Below are positions 22,401 through 33,730 of a stretch of DNA of 64,000 bases, piece after piece. Source of the stretch: Mesorhabditis belari (taxonomy: Eukaryota; Nematoda; Chromadorea; Rhabditida; Rhabditidae); assembly GCA_958450365.1 (NCBI GenBank), contig CAUEEP010000904.1, forward strand, positions 1-64,000, read 5' to 3'. How positions within the stretch are numbered: the stretch's first letter is position 1; every line of letters starts with the position of its first letter. The notes beneath the pieces were generated by a model that was not told where the DNA came from, did no database searches, and was given only the letters and a program-made list of their open reading frames with translations. A program made the position numbers and the translations under genes.

Positions 22401-25400
22401 GAAAAACCCATATACCGTATTTACTCGAATAGAAGACCGGTCTCCTATTGGCCATAGTGGAAGCTAGTCGACCATGGTGGAAGCTAGTCGGCCATGGTGG
22501 AAGCTAGTCGACCATGGTCGAAGTCTAATCGTTTTTATTTTAGGTGTATACATATTCTCTCTCGTATTGGCGTTTGTTCTAATTGATAACCGGATCCCGG
22601 CATCAATTCCTTTAAGAGAAGAAGTCGAAGAGCATGATTCGGATCAATCGATTGAGATTGAAACGAGACCGTGAGTTTTTTTCATATTTAAAGATCACAT
22701 TTAAATAGTTTATGCATATTTTTAGTGTTTTACTGATTCGCTTTCTAGGAAAACGATTCTCGAAATCGCTTGGCAATCATTCGTTTCTTTATGGGATTCG
22801 GTGAAGATTTTCTTCCGCCCACGTGAAGGAAATCGCCGACTTTTCTTATGGCTTTGCTTCTTGGCAAATTTTCTTGATCAATTCGTTTTTGGGGAGGAGA
22901 AAGGTAAAGATAATCTCATCTTAATAGCAAAAGCTTAAAAGAGTCAGTCACAAAAGCTTAAAAGAGTCCAAAAGAGTCCAAAAGTGAGTCTAAAAACAAA
23001 TTCGTTACAATAGCACAATTTTTAAAACTCAAAATGACCACCATTTGCAATAATACACTTTTTCAAGCACCTGGAAATTGCCTTTTGCCTTTTGCTTTTG
23101 CCTTTTCAATGGTAGTCAAAGAAATCAAGTGACATGCCTTAACCAAGTCGTGCTTCAAAGAGTCGATTGATGTGTGGGATTTAGCACCAGTTTTTGTCTC
23201 CAGAATGGACCAAATAGAATACCGTAAAAGCTGTAAGAGTAGCCCCCCTCCTTAGAGGGCAAACGAAACAAATAATGACCCCTTCTTCCCTCTAATAATT
23301 AGAGTGTGTTCCTTTCGACTAATGCGTTTTCGAAAATGCACCTATTTGAGGAAGCCAACGTAGTCAAACTGCCGATTTACATCCGATCAGCTCAATTTTG
23401 GTATCATTTGATGAGGAATCACAAGGCTCAGCCAATGGATTAAATTGGGTTGGATTGATCTGATGAAAAATAACGGTTTGACTACGGCACTTTTCTCAAA
23501 TAGGTGCATTTTAGAAAGAGCATTAGTCGAGAGGAACACACTCTACTAATAATAGCTTCCCAAATTTGCATAGAAAAATTTTGTCTGAATATTTTGTACC
23601 TCTTTTTTGAAATTGCAAAATATTTATTCAAAAGGAGTGATTCATTCACTTTATTTCTTAGCAAATTTTCTTGATCAGTTCGTTTTTTGAAGAAGAGAAA
23701 GGCAAAAACAATATAATTTTAATAGGAAAAGCTTAAACGAGTTCAAAAATGAGTCCAAAAAGTCGACTTATGGTGTTAGAAACAAGCCAACTTGTTTGAA
23801 AGTCAACTTGTTTGAAAGTCAATGGGATTTTAAAATGAGACCAAACTTCTGACATTTTATGGGACATTAAGATCTTCGGATTTGTTTGATTCTTCGGATT
23901 TTCGGATCTAGAAATCTTCATAGATAATTTATTAAATAAAAACAAATCAATTTCTTATGTAAATAATTAACTTTTCCTTGAAAGTACGTTAGGACTTTGT
24001 ACATGTACCTGTAAGTACGGAAGCTTTTTCTTGAAAGTACGTAGGACTTTGTACATGTACTTGTAAGTAGGGAAACTTTTCCTTGAAAGTACGTTAAGAC
24101 TTTCTACATGTACTTGTAAGTAGGGAAAGATTCCTTTTAAAATCCCACTTGAAGTTAGCGCTCAACAATTTGTCAAAATCGTTAAAGCTTTTCAGGCCTA
24201 ATCGGCACTTACACCAAGCTAGCGCCGTTCGATTGGGATTCTCATACCTATGCCAGATACAAATCATGGAGACCAATAGTTCGTGAGTTGTTACAACTTT
24301 ATAAAATCACCAATACCTTTTCAGAAATCATCGGAATGTTTATTGGAATGTTTCTATTCAAGAATCTACTCAAATGTAAAGATTCGCTGGTGATCGCGTT
24401 GGCCATAGCGAGTATGGGATTGTGTGCGGTGATGATCGGATTAGCACATGGTTTGTGGCTTTGCGGATCACATCATAACATTAAAATGAGACCAGACTTA
24501 TGACATTTTATGTGACATTAAGATCTTCGGATTGAATTGACTTCGGATTTGACGTCATAACAAATATTTCTACTAACCTTTCTACTAACTTTTTTGGCTC
24601 CCTTCTTTTCGGCAACGACGGCCACCTTGAGATAGGTCGAGGTATCCCCATTCCTGAGGTATGGGGATGTTAGGGTATGGGGAACTTTTCAACGGTTTGC
24701 CAGTGACCCTTCGGCCATGGAACACGTTGCAGACTCCAGTGTAGCACGCGTGCAGCCCCGAACATCTAAGGGCATCACAGACCTGTTATTGCGCACTTTC
24801 GTGCGGCTCGATACCGCCAATTCCTCTAAGAATACCTGCGAACGAGATTATTCGCGGTGTATTAAGTAGGGGTGCGTCTCGCTCGTTATCGGAATAAACC
24901 AGACAAGTCAATGTTAGGGTATTGGGATGTCAGGGTATTGGGTATTGGGATGTCAGGGTATTGGTATGTCAGGGTATGGGGATGTCAGGGTATTGGGATG
25001 TCAGGGTATTGGGATGTCAGGGTATTGGGATGTCAGGGTATTGGGATGTCAGGGTATTGGGATGTCAGGGTATTGGTATGTCAGGGTATGGGGATGTCAG
25101 GGTATGCGGATTCCAGGGTATGGGGATTCCAGGGTATGGGGATTCCAGGGTATGCGGATTCCAGAGTATGGGGATAGGTCGAGGTATGGTTTTTTTGGTT
25201 TCAAAGTTTTATCAAATCAAACAAATCAAACTTTCAAGTAAACAAGTAAACAATCAAACATGGTAAACAAACTTTAAAACAGTTTTATCGTCTTGCAGAT
25301 TGAAGAAGTCTTGACGAGGTTTTTGTCTTTGTCTATTGTATTCTTTAGACTTTAATTTTTAATTTTCCAATTACAGTTTGATTTTCAGAAACATGGATAA

Positions 25401-27603
25401 TCTTTTTATCATTGCCAATTGGAAGTCTTCACGGTCTTCTCAATCCATTGACCTATTCGTTCATGTCGTGTTTGATCGAGCCGAATGAGGTGATTTCTTT
25501 AACGAGTTTTTCTGACAGTCAAAAACTCAACTCACTTGACACTAAACCATTTCTTGTTCACACCCACAAAAACGAAAGCTTCCAGATTGGTAAAGCCTTT
25601 GCGGTGGCCTCAATCGCGCAAAAGCTTGCCGGAATCGCTCAAAACGCTATTTTGCAGAACATTTATACAGCAACTGTCGATTGGTATATGGTGGGTTTAT
25701 TTAAAACTGTCGGCAAGCAGGAATATTCTAAAGGATATTCTGGCCTAGCTATGGACAAGCTTTGATCTGGTTAAAATCGGGGTTCCAAGGTGATTTTCCG
25801 GGTTTACTAGGGCAATTCTCTATCATTGCAGTCTAGACAAGGACAGAGTCATGCCAGAAGCCAGATCAAAGCCTAGACTCCAGCTTTGTCTGGACTGGCT
25901 TGCAGAAAAGACTTGCCATAAACATAAACCTGCCGGAAGCCAGGCCTGGCTGGATGGCTGGCTGGCCTGGCTTACAGATCCTGGCGCCCGGTTCAGAAAT
26001 AAATAACCAATCCGAAGGTCTAAATTGTGTAAATGTTAAGTCCGATCTAGAGTGAAGTGAGAGCAAACGTTCGAGCTAGAATCAAACCGATCACTCTAGA
26101 TCGGACGTCAGATCTAAAATCAAGCCGAGCACTCTAGATCAGACGTAAGATCTAGAATCAAACCGATCACTCTAGATCGGACGTCCGATCTAACATCAAG
26201 TCGATCACTCTAGATCGGACATCCAATCTCGAATCAAGCCGATCACTCTAGATCGGACGTCCAATCTAGAATCAAACAGATCGCTCTAGATCGGACGTAA
26301 CATCTACTCCAAAATCTCTTTGATTTGATTGGCACGTGATAAAAGTTAAAATTTCTCCAAAAAGCTTTGAACTCTTTGACCTTTCACTTCTAATTTTAGA
26401 TTAAATCGAGATTTAGCAAATCTTTTGCTTGGCACAACTCTATTCGAATGGAGACCGGAACTCGGTGAATTAAGGCCAATTTTGTTTCCTTGTGACGGAT
26501 TGAATCTAGGGCTGGAATTAACGTTTACTTTTTCTTTGGAATCTTTAACATCATGAGAAGATATTTTTTTCTCCATAAGATTAAAAGCTTCTGCAAATCC
26601 CTCACAAGGAAACGAAATTGGCCTTAATTCACCGATTTCCGGTTTTCACTCGAATAGAGTTGTGCCAAGCAAAAGATTTGCTAAATCTCGATTTAATCTA
26701 AAATTAGAAGTGAAAATTAGATGTGTGAGCTGAGAAAAGCTTCGACAAAAGCTGTGAAAGCTGAGAAAAGCTGTGATAAAAGCTGTGAAAGCTGAGAAAA
26801 GCTGTGACAAAAGCTGTGAAAGCTGAGAAAAGCTGTGATAAAAGCTGGGAAAGCTGAGAAAAGCTGTGACAAAAGCTGTGAAAGCGAGAAAAACTGTGAT
26901 AAAGCTGGAAAGCTGAGAAAAGCTCGACAAAAGCGGAAAGCTGAGAAAAGCTCGACAAAAGCGGAAGCTGAGAACTGTGTAAAAGCTGGAAAGCGAGAAA
27001 AGCGGACAAAAGCGGAAAGCGAGAAAAGCTGTGATAAAAGCTGTGAAAGCGAGAAAAGCTGTGACAAAAGCTAAGCGAGAAAAGCGGACAAAAGCGGAGC
27101 TGAGAAAACGTGATAAAGCGGAAAGCGAGAAAAGCTTCGACAAAAGCTGTGAAAGCTGAGAAAAGCTTTGACAAAAGCTGTGAAAGCTGAGAAAAGCTTC
27201 GACAAAAGCTGTGAAAGCTGAGAAAAGCTGTGATAAAAGCTGTGAAAGCTGAGAAAAGCTTTGACAAAAGCTGTGAAAGCTGAGAAAAGCTTTGACAAAA
27301 GCTGTGAAAGCTGAGAAAAGCTTCGACAAAAGCTGTGAAAGCTTCCTTGTTTTGCTTTTTTAAGCTTATTTGTTTTGCTGGCTTCAACTATTTTTAGACA
27401 ATGTAGGAAAATTATTGACTAGCTGGAGATCCCAAGAATTTCTTCTTTCAGACATTAGGCATTTGTTTTAGGGTTTCGTTTGGTTGTTGATGGGCGGAAT
27501 CAGTGGAGTGGCTGTCGGCATTTATGCATTCGTTCATATTGTAGCGAAAAGAGAAAGAATTGAAGATGGCAGAGAGAGGAGAATCGAAACGACATCGGAA
27601 TGA
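19474..27603 (+). CDS. MFS transporter, SLC46 / proton-coupled folate transporter-like (12 exons)
   Basis: Exons: 19474-19568, 19967-20130, 20174-20264, 20349-20481, 21444-21564, 22544-22670, 22749-22903, 24196-24282, 24325-24450, 25389-25489, 25586-25690, 27472-27603. All phases join, giving 1437 bp and 478 aa, close to the usual ~460 aa of SLC46. The MFS loop 2-3 signature appears as GYSDYYGRK at residues 88-96, preceded by the hydrophobic helix NLPIACIVGVAYG. A second family-like motif, NAYVTDQFPDKK, ends helix 4. A charged cytoplasmic loop (REEVEEHDSDQS) separates the two six-helix halves. The last helix ends in a basic/acidic tail. Family members move folates, antifolates or related organic anions with protons across the plasma membrane; the substrate here is unknown. 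The ATG follows a TTTTCAG acceptor by 8 bases. Introns hold large repeats, notably a 600-bp minisatellite before the last exon. Confidence 0.88.
20570..21075. mobile_element. Large inverted-repeat element in transporter intron 4
   Basis: GAAGTGACCTGCGTCA with GCCCGTGCTAGCCCGTGATG occurs in forward orientation at 20577, 20656 and 20788 and inverted at 21003-21045. TTGTAG microsatellite on one side is mirrored by CTACAA on the other. Confidence 0.75.
21890..22087 (-). CDS. Small secreted-type ORF nested antisense in the transporter intron
   Basis: A 65-aa minus-strand ORF inside intron 5 of the SLC46-like gene begins MRWLIALGLLGLGSRA, a plausible signal peptide. A hydrophilic region (MDMDPLRMDFDNYMRD) with a single Cys follows. 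It lies in unique, non-repetitive sequence. No homologue is recognised and no introns are evident. Nested genes are common in nematode introns, but chance is not excluded. Confidence 0.3.
   Translation of the reverse strand: MRWLIALGLLGLGSRATDVSDWKQQGTTSTVLMDMDPLRMDFDNYMRDICRGREESNRKAKIALI
23030..23216 (-). pseudogene. Degenerate maT-like transposase C-terminal fragment
   Basis: The minus strand reads SIWSILETKTGAKSHTSIDS and later ANGGHFE, collinear with the C-terminus of the 14206 transposase (SIWAILEANVCSRKHTSLDS ... AKGGHIE). The reading frame is broken between. Intron 7 of the SLC46-like gene. Confidence 0.7.
23292..23553. mobile_element. Palindromic MITE in transporter intron 7
   Basis: Arms AATTAGAGTGTGTTCCTTTC / GAGAGGAACACACTCTACTA plus matching inner blocks CACCTATTTGAG / CTCAAATAGGTG; about 260 bp. 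Confidence 0.75.
24905..25182. repeat. 16-bp minisatellite in transporter intron 9
   Basis: About 17 units of GGGATGTCAGGGTATT drifting to GGGATTCCAGGGTATG. Confidence 0.95.
26040..26310. repeat. ~46-bp TCTAGATCGGACGT satellite
   Basis: Five to six units of CACTCTAGATCGGACGTCC plus GATCTAGAATCAAGCCGAT. A related, more scrambled block lies at 55150-55390. Confidence 0.85.
26720..27350. repeat. ~35-bp minisatellite in transporter intron 11
   Basis: Some 18 units of GCTGTGAAAGCTGAGAAAAG plus CTGTGATAAAA, with a degraded middle. The 227-aa Phe/Ser-rich minus ORFs across it are artefacts. Confidence 0.95.
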
Positions 27604-27748
27604 TAGAGGGGGACAAAGTCCTTCACGAGATTCTCGTTTTGCATATTTATTTGTAGATAAATAGTTTTGAATTGCTTGCTTTACTATATAATAACTAATA
27701 TTTATAACATTATTATAGAAACATTATTATAGAAACATTATAATTACT

Positions 27749-27754
27749 AATAAA
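27749..27754 (+). terminator. Likely polyadenylation signal of the SLC46-like gene
   Basis: AATAAA, 146 bases after the TGA stop, in an AT-rich stretch. Confidence 0.45.
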
Positions 27755-28396
27755 AGACGCGCAAAGGTGATGAAGCCCCGCTCACTTATCAGAGAGCTAA
27801 AAAGCTGCACCAAGTCGCGAGTTTTCAAATGAAATTTCTGAAACTTTGCCACAACATGCACATTCCATAGACACAGCTATATATGGTTGTAAACTAACTT
27901 TCTTTTGACAGTTTTGGCGAGCACTCGCCTTTACGCCTTTAAAAATCCACAAGAACAACTACTTTCAAGAATTTCTCAAAAGCCATTTTGCAGAGAAACA
28001 ACTAGCCTTTTTAATAGTTTCAATAGAAATTTTGTTGGTGGCGGCATTATTTTTAAAAGACGTTTGGAAAAAAGTTGTACATTTGGGCAACTTTTGCTAA
28101 TTGATTGACAGCTGACTTCACTTAAAAGCTGACTTCACTTAAAAGCTGACTGTTTACTTGACCAAAAGAACTCTATGCAAAGTAATCACGCTTTTTGCAA
28201 TAAATCATGTGTATTTTCACATCTCTTGCATTATTTTTGAGTAAAGGTTTAGAACTGACTTCTACCTAATCCAAAAATCAAACTCCGTACAAGAAACTGA
28301 TTTCCGTGATTTCCCAAGAAACTCCGAAGAAATTTTTACATGTTCTCATCTCTGAAAGTTCGATTTCTTGATTTGATTTTGTTTTGCGATTAACTA

Positions 28397-29301
28397 TTAG
28401 GTTGTTCGGATATAAACGAGCGTTTGCACTGCTTAACTTGTGAGGAAGCCATTTCCCGTATCTGATCACCTTTCCAATGGCGTAGAATTTGAATATAGAA
28501 ACATGAACATAGGTTGTCGAAGCTCAAAATACACAAGGCCCTTGTTATTCCACCATACTGCGAGCATGACCTTTTTCCCATGAATGTCCGGTTTCACGGT
28601 CGGATTCGGCCGTTCTGCTGGTCCTAGCCATTGCCGTTTTCGAATAGTATTATCGAAATAGATTCACTTCTCATCTCCAGTAACGAGAGAATCAAAAAGC
28701 CACGATCTTTAGCGTGGTGGATGAGGATTCCGGCGATAGCGACCCGTGAAGCCTTGTTTGCACTGCTTAACTCGTGAGGAAGTCATTTCCCGTATCTGCT
28801 CGTCTTTCCAATGGCGTGGAGATGCTCATCAATAGTAGAATTTGACAATAGAAACTGTTGAGCAAGTTCACGCGTCGTTTGACATCGATCCGATTCGATT
28901 GCAGCCCTCAAAGTATCGTTGTCTACCGTTTGAGGTCGACGAGGGTGTTCATCATCCTCGAGACTTTCATCACCATTCCGAAAGCGTTGGAACCAGGATC
29001 GGCATCGGCTTTCGGACTATACATCATTCCCAAAGGCTTTGACCAAATCTCGATGGGATTCCGCGACTGTTTTGTAGCGGAATCCCAGTTTTAAGTCGTA
29101 AAGTAGGCAGACGCGAACTTGATATATTTGAAGTCGATCATCTAAAGCAAGAAAAAAGATCTTAAAAATAAGAAATTATCCGTTTAAAATGATTCCAAAT
29201 ATACACAAAATAACGTACTTTTAAATACAGAAAGACATTTTTGAAAAGCTTCCCTCACAACAATAAGTTTAGTAACGCTCGTTTATATCCGAACAACCTA
29301 A
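28397..29301 (-). mobile_element. Mariner element with broken transposase
   Basis: TIRs TTAGGTTGTTCGGATATAAA and inverted copy; TA at 28395-96 and 29302-03; 905 bp. It lies between the transporter and ntc-1. Confidence 0.9.
28410..29150 (-). pseudogene. Mariner transposase pseudogene, rearranged
   Basis: Minus-strand fragments in order: RELAQQFSIVKF; HLHAIGKTSRYGKWLPHELS (WVPHEL-type linker); VTGDEKWIYFDNTIRKRQWL (first Asp); KVMLAVWWN. Then, instead of the C-terminal third, a second copy of the RYGKWLPHKLSSANA linker runs into the TIR. Frameshifts and stops separate the parts. Confidence 0.8.
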
Positions 29302-30834
29302 TATAAAAAGAAAGCAGTTGACTTTTTAACTCAAAATTTATTGACAAAAAATTAACGGCAAATCCAGCCTTGGATGTAAAGTCTTGCAAAGTCAAAATCA
29401 AGGTCCAATCTTCTTTTTTTACATTTTTATTTATGGATTTGATATAATTTTGAGATCAATTTGTGCCGAATTGTATTTCGATTCATTCAAGCATCACTAA
29501 TCGTTTTCAATTCACTCGAAATTTGAGTACAAAGTAGCCAAAACTCAATGATCTCTCCAACTCTTGCATCTCGTTTATTAGCCAATTTTTTTTTTGCATA
29601 TTGTTTATTTCTTATTGTTCTCAAGATAAGAATAGCCGAAAATGACTTAAAAATAAATCATGGCTAATGATGAAATACCCAAATAGCTTCATCATTGGAC
29701 TTGGTGTGCCCGAAAAAAGGGAAGGATCAAAAAGAGAGTTAACGACCCGTGCACACAACTCATTGAGGTCATTTCCGGACTTTGTCTATGCTTTTTAAAA
29801 GCCTCTATGTTGAAAATTCCTTCACGCTAACTTAATCCAATAGTTGTTCAACTTTAATGCTTTAGTATAATGCTTTAGTATAGTTTTTATAGGTTTTCAA
29901 GCGATCAATATTCAATCCAGGTCCTGAGCCTGTAACCAGTCTATGCATTAAGTTAAGCACTAAATCTTTCATCCAAATTCATTTCATCTAATTGAATAGG
30001 TCTCCAGCTACCAAATGAAATACGGTTTTTCATTAGATATCCCAATCATTTTTCTTGAAAAGGACTTTTGAAAGTTTGTGAGAAGCTTTGAAAAGCTTTG
30101 TTTTGAAGCTTTTTCATTAGCAAAAAGCCGAGTGTTCAAAAATGACAAGGGCCGATGATGCGATTTGGACCGTTTCTTCCAAAGAAACCTATCTTGATGA
30201 CAAAATAAAAAAGATGGCACACAAAAAGTTAAGTATATAGCCAAATTTTCAGGATAATCCGTTTAGCGGTTTTTTTTTATCTTTGGCTTTGCCCACAAAA
30301 GTTTCTGGGTTGCCTTTGCCATTTGCCTTTAAAGCCATTTGCCTTTGCCATTTGCCTTTAAAGCCATTTGCCTTTGCCATTTGCCTTTAAAGTTAGGATA
30401 GTCGTGCTTACTATTTGCCTTACTATTGGTGTGCAGAAAAGTAGCTCTTTTCTGTGAAATCTTATTTGATGCTTTCATTTTGAATATCTCTGATTATCTT
30501 GTCCTTCCTCTAAAGATCCTTTGTGTGATAAAAGGGGACGGAGCCCATTTTGTATTGCTTTTCTTTGACTTTGAAACACTGAACCAACGATTCTATCTTA
30601 TTGTATTTTCTCGCTAGATTAGTGATTGTGCTATATAAATATCCAAATAATAATTGCCCCATCGGTACCCTCTCACGCACTGCACAATTGAGTACCAGCA
30701 AGGGAATGATACCAGCTCAAAGTTCAGAATCGTTTCGTGACCGAGTGCATCTTATAGAATCGGCTATGCTGATTTTGAATCTGTAAAAATTAGCTGCAAA
30801 CACCCACGCAATTGGAAGGATCTGGCATAGCTGA

Positions 30835-31330
30835 ATCATTAGTTCATGACTTTATTAATTCTGGTAACAAAAGCAGTGTTCTTTGTAGAACAAAGTAGTT
30901 TGTTTGTGTAGAAAAAACTCACGGTTTTGCATTGTCCTTTGCACCTTTGCAAGAATCTATCTTTGTGAGCGGTGGTCTAGTGGATAGTGTGCTAGTCTGT
31001 GGAACTTATAAAGTTTTTGGCCTGGTTTGCCAATCCTGTGCTGTCCAATTCTTTTGTTTTTTTGGAAAATTCTTTTTCTGATGTCTTTGCATTAAACATT
31101 TATGTTTTATGCATTCCTTTACAACTTTTAACGGTGTTCATAAAGCTTTCAATTCTCAAAATCGTTCATCGTTTCAACTTTCAACTCATGAACTTCAAAA
31201 TGCAAAGATTGGTGGAAAGAACAATGCGAAACTTCACGTTTTTCGCACAAACAAACTACTTTGTCTCACAACGAGCACTGCTTTTTCTATAAGAGTTTAT
31301 AAAGTCATGAACTGCTGATTCATTTGAGAA
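30835..31330. repeat. Long imperfect inverted repeat with tRNA-like fragment
   Basis: Left arm 30835-30955 (AGTTCATGACTTTAT, AGCAGTG, CAAAGTAGTTTGTTTGTG) is mirrored at 31215-31315. A tRNA A-box-like GGTGGTCTAGTGGATAGTGT lies between, at 30971. Confidence 0.6.
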
Positions 31331-31669
31331 GGAGATCCAAAATTTACCTAATATTTGCATATAGATTTTTCTCATTTGCAGAAATTTGTGACCATGAAGG
31401 TCTTTAACGTGATGGAACAAAGAACAGCAGTTTGCAGAACCGACGTTAGTGTGCTCGACGAAGTGTACTTGCAGTGTAATTGCAAGTTTTATGAAACACT
31501 GAAGCCGTTGAGAAGTTTCTTTGTGGCGGCTCCATGAAGAGCACAACTATCCAAACTTTAAAGGCTAATGGCTTCTGGCAAATGCAGAAACTTTTGTGGA
31601 CAAAGCTAGCCAAACAAGGGCAAAACCATCTTCTGGCCTAATCCAGAAAACTGCTTTTGGGATAAAGCT

Positions 31670-31800
31670 GGTCTAATTCTAGCTGGTCTAGTCTAGGTCT
31701 AGCTGGTCTAGTCTAGGGCTAGCTGGTCTAGTCTAGGGCTAGCTGGTCTAGTCTAGGGCTAGCTGGTCTAGTCTAGGGCTAGCTGGTCTAGTCTATGTCA
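31670..31800. repeat. 20-bp minisatellite
   Basis: Six copies of CTAGGGCTAGCTGGTCTAGT. Confidence 0.95.
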
Positions 31801-32609
31801 GCTGGAAAACTAATTCCACATTGCGTGTACTTTACGCCCGAAATTGAAAACCCGCCCTTCTTGGCGCACTTCTTGGCGCATCGTCAGTGTGTCAGCACTA
31901 ATTTTAAACCTAAAACCAAGTTTGCTTTCTTCATTTTCCAATTCTCTATAAAAATTCTTTTTTGCAAACTTCTTGTAAACATGTAGTCGAATTTCATGTT
32001 TCTTTCCTCCAACATCTCTTCAAATATTCATCATTTTTGTGGCTTTTTGCCTAATAAAAGTTGCCTGCCGGTCTTGTTTTGGAATGTCATTCTGGAAATA
32101 CGTTGATGCTCAAGCCAAAAACTGAAAACCCAGTTTTTACTTCTTACTTATCTACTAGAGAAAAGCTTTTGAAATCTTTGAATGAGAAACTTTAAACAGA
32201 AAAGTGTCAAGTGCAGAAATTTCATTACTCTTTGCTTGCTTCACGTCCACTTCCGCGATTGGAAGTTTCCCAGCCTAACTTTTTTTGTTTTTGTACTTAT
32301 TTACCGATAAAACATTGCCAATCTATGAGTAGAATGAATTCGAAATTTGTCAACTTTCAAAAACTACTATAATCTTTTCCCTAGGTTTGTCCAATCTATC
32401 TACTTCTGGTTTGATTTAATGAAAGTTCACAAAGAATACCAAAGATTCTGATTGATTAGCCTATTGATAAAACTACGGTAATTTTCAAAAGTTAGCACAT
32501 TTAGAGAATGGACTTAAAGGTGTGATAGGTTTATTGGTCTTCAATTCAAATTTCTTGTGATACGTTTATTGCTCTCCACTTTTCTGCTCCACTCAAAAAC
32601 TTTTTCTAG

Positions 32610-33170
32610 TGGGTGCAGAAAGTGGGAGCAGAAAGTAGGGCAGAGAGTGGGGCAGAAAGTGGGGCATAAAGTGGGGCAGAAAGTGGGGCAGAAAGTAGGG
32701 CAGAAAGTGGAGCAGAAAATAGAGCAGAGCGTGGGGCATAAAGTGGGGCATAAACTGGGGCAGAAAGTCGGGCAGAAGTAGGGCAAAAAGTATAGGGCAG
32801 AAAGTGGAGCAGAAAGTGGGGCAGAAAGTGGGGCAGAAAGTGGGGCATAAAGTGGGGTAGAAAGTGGGGGCAAAAAGTGGGGCAGAACGTGAGGCAGAAA
32901 GTGGGGCAGAAAGTGAGGCAGAAAGTGGAGCAGAAAGTGGAGCAGAAAGTAGGGCCAAAAGTACGACATAAAGTGGGGGCATAAAGTGGGGCAGAAAGTG
33001 GAGCATAAAGTGGGGCATAAAGTAGGGCAGAAAGTGGGAGAGAAAGTGGAGCATAAAGTGGGGCAGAAAGTAGGGCAGAAAGTGGGGCAGAAAGTGGGAC
33101 ATAAAGTAGGGCAGAAAGTGGGGCAGAAAGTAGGGCAGAAAGTAGGCCATAAAGTGGGGCAGAAAGTGTA
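32610..33170. repeat. 11-bp minisatellite, ~50 copies
   Basis: GTGGGGCAGAA / AGTGGGGCATA units; produces 254- and 185-aa Cys/Pro-rich minus ORFs that are not genes. Confidence 0.95.
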
Positions 33171-33226
33171 ACCGTTTTTACCGTCTAATAATAATAACAA
33201 AAATTGCTTTTCTAGCATATCCATTG

Positions 33227-33236
33227 TATATAAAAG
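33227..33236 (+). promoter_or_regulatory. TATA-like box upstream of ntc-1
   Basis: TATATAAAAG about 500 bases before the ntc-1 start codon, just after the 11-bp minisatellite. The distance is long for a core promoter unless the 5'UTR is long or trans-spliced, so this is a weak call. Confidence 0.2.
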
Positions 33237-33489
33237 TATAGTTTCTCCAGACAAAAACAACTTCTCAGTGCCAATTTTTCTTTTCCCAATTTCCACAACT
33301 TGCAATTCTATTTATGAGCTCTCCGAAAATTGTAAAATTCCAAGTGTTTTCAATTCTCAGCTCTTTCAGGTCAAAATTTCAAAGAAATGCTTTCAAAGCT
33401 TTCAAAGCTTTCAAAAATTCTTCAAATCTTACAAATCTCTCTTGCAAAATAAGATGATCCAAATTTTGAGATGAATTTTGTTGATCCCA

Positions 33490-33730
33490 GCTTTGTATCC
33501 ATGGAATGATAAGTGGTTTAGAGGTGAGGAAAGGCGAGAGATTCGAGGCGACAGAAGAGTTGCCTTCACCAAGGACCTCCCCTTTTCTTTTGAAGATTGA
33601 GGAGAAGTTTTTTGGTGCTGATTTTGGTCTCGTTCACCGTTGCATCTTTCGCCGACGAATCAATTCAATTGAACCGCTTCTTTGTGTTGAACATCGGTCA
33701 TCGTTATTGAGGCAGACTCTTCTCAACATA
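33490..33730 (+). promoter_or_regulatory. ntc-1 5' flank / probable 5'UTR
   Basis: Roughly 240 bases of unique, more GC-balanced sequence directly upstream of the ntc-1 ATG, unlike the repeat DNA on both sides. It holds no convincing coding exon and probably contains the proximal promoter and leader. Confidence 0.35.

Larger units (their letters stand above)
27604..33489. other. Intergenic region, transporter to ntc-1
   Basis: No supported coding exon. Holds the mariner at 28397, the inverted repeat at 30835-31330, the S1-type tRNA-like fragment and minisatellites at 31670 and 32610; the rest is AT-rich with no feature I can name. Confidence 0.6.

Noticed and set aside
26646..27387. Two overlapping 227-aa Phe/Ser-rich ORFs
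   Set aside because: Both are readings of the ~35-bp minisatellite in transporter intron 11.
32541..33305. 254-aa Cys/Pro-rich minus-strand ORF
   Set aside because: It is a frame through the 11-bp minisatellite; similar ORFs exist in other frames and it has no unique sequence.
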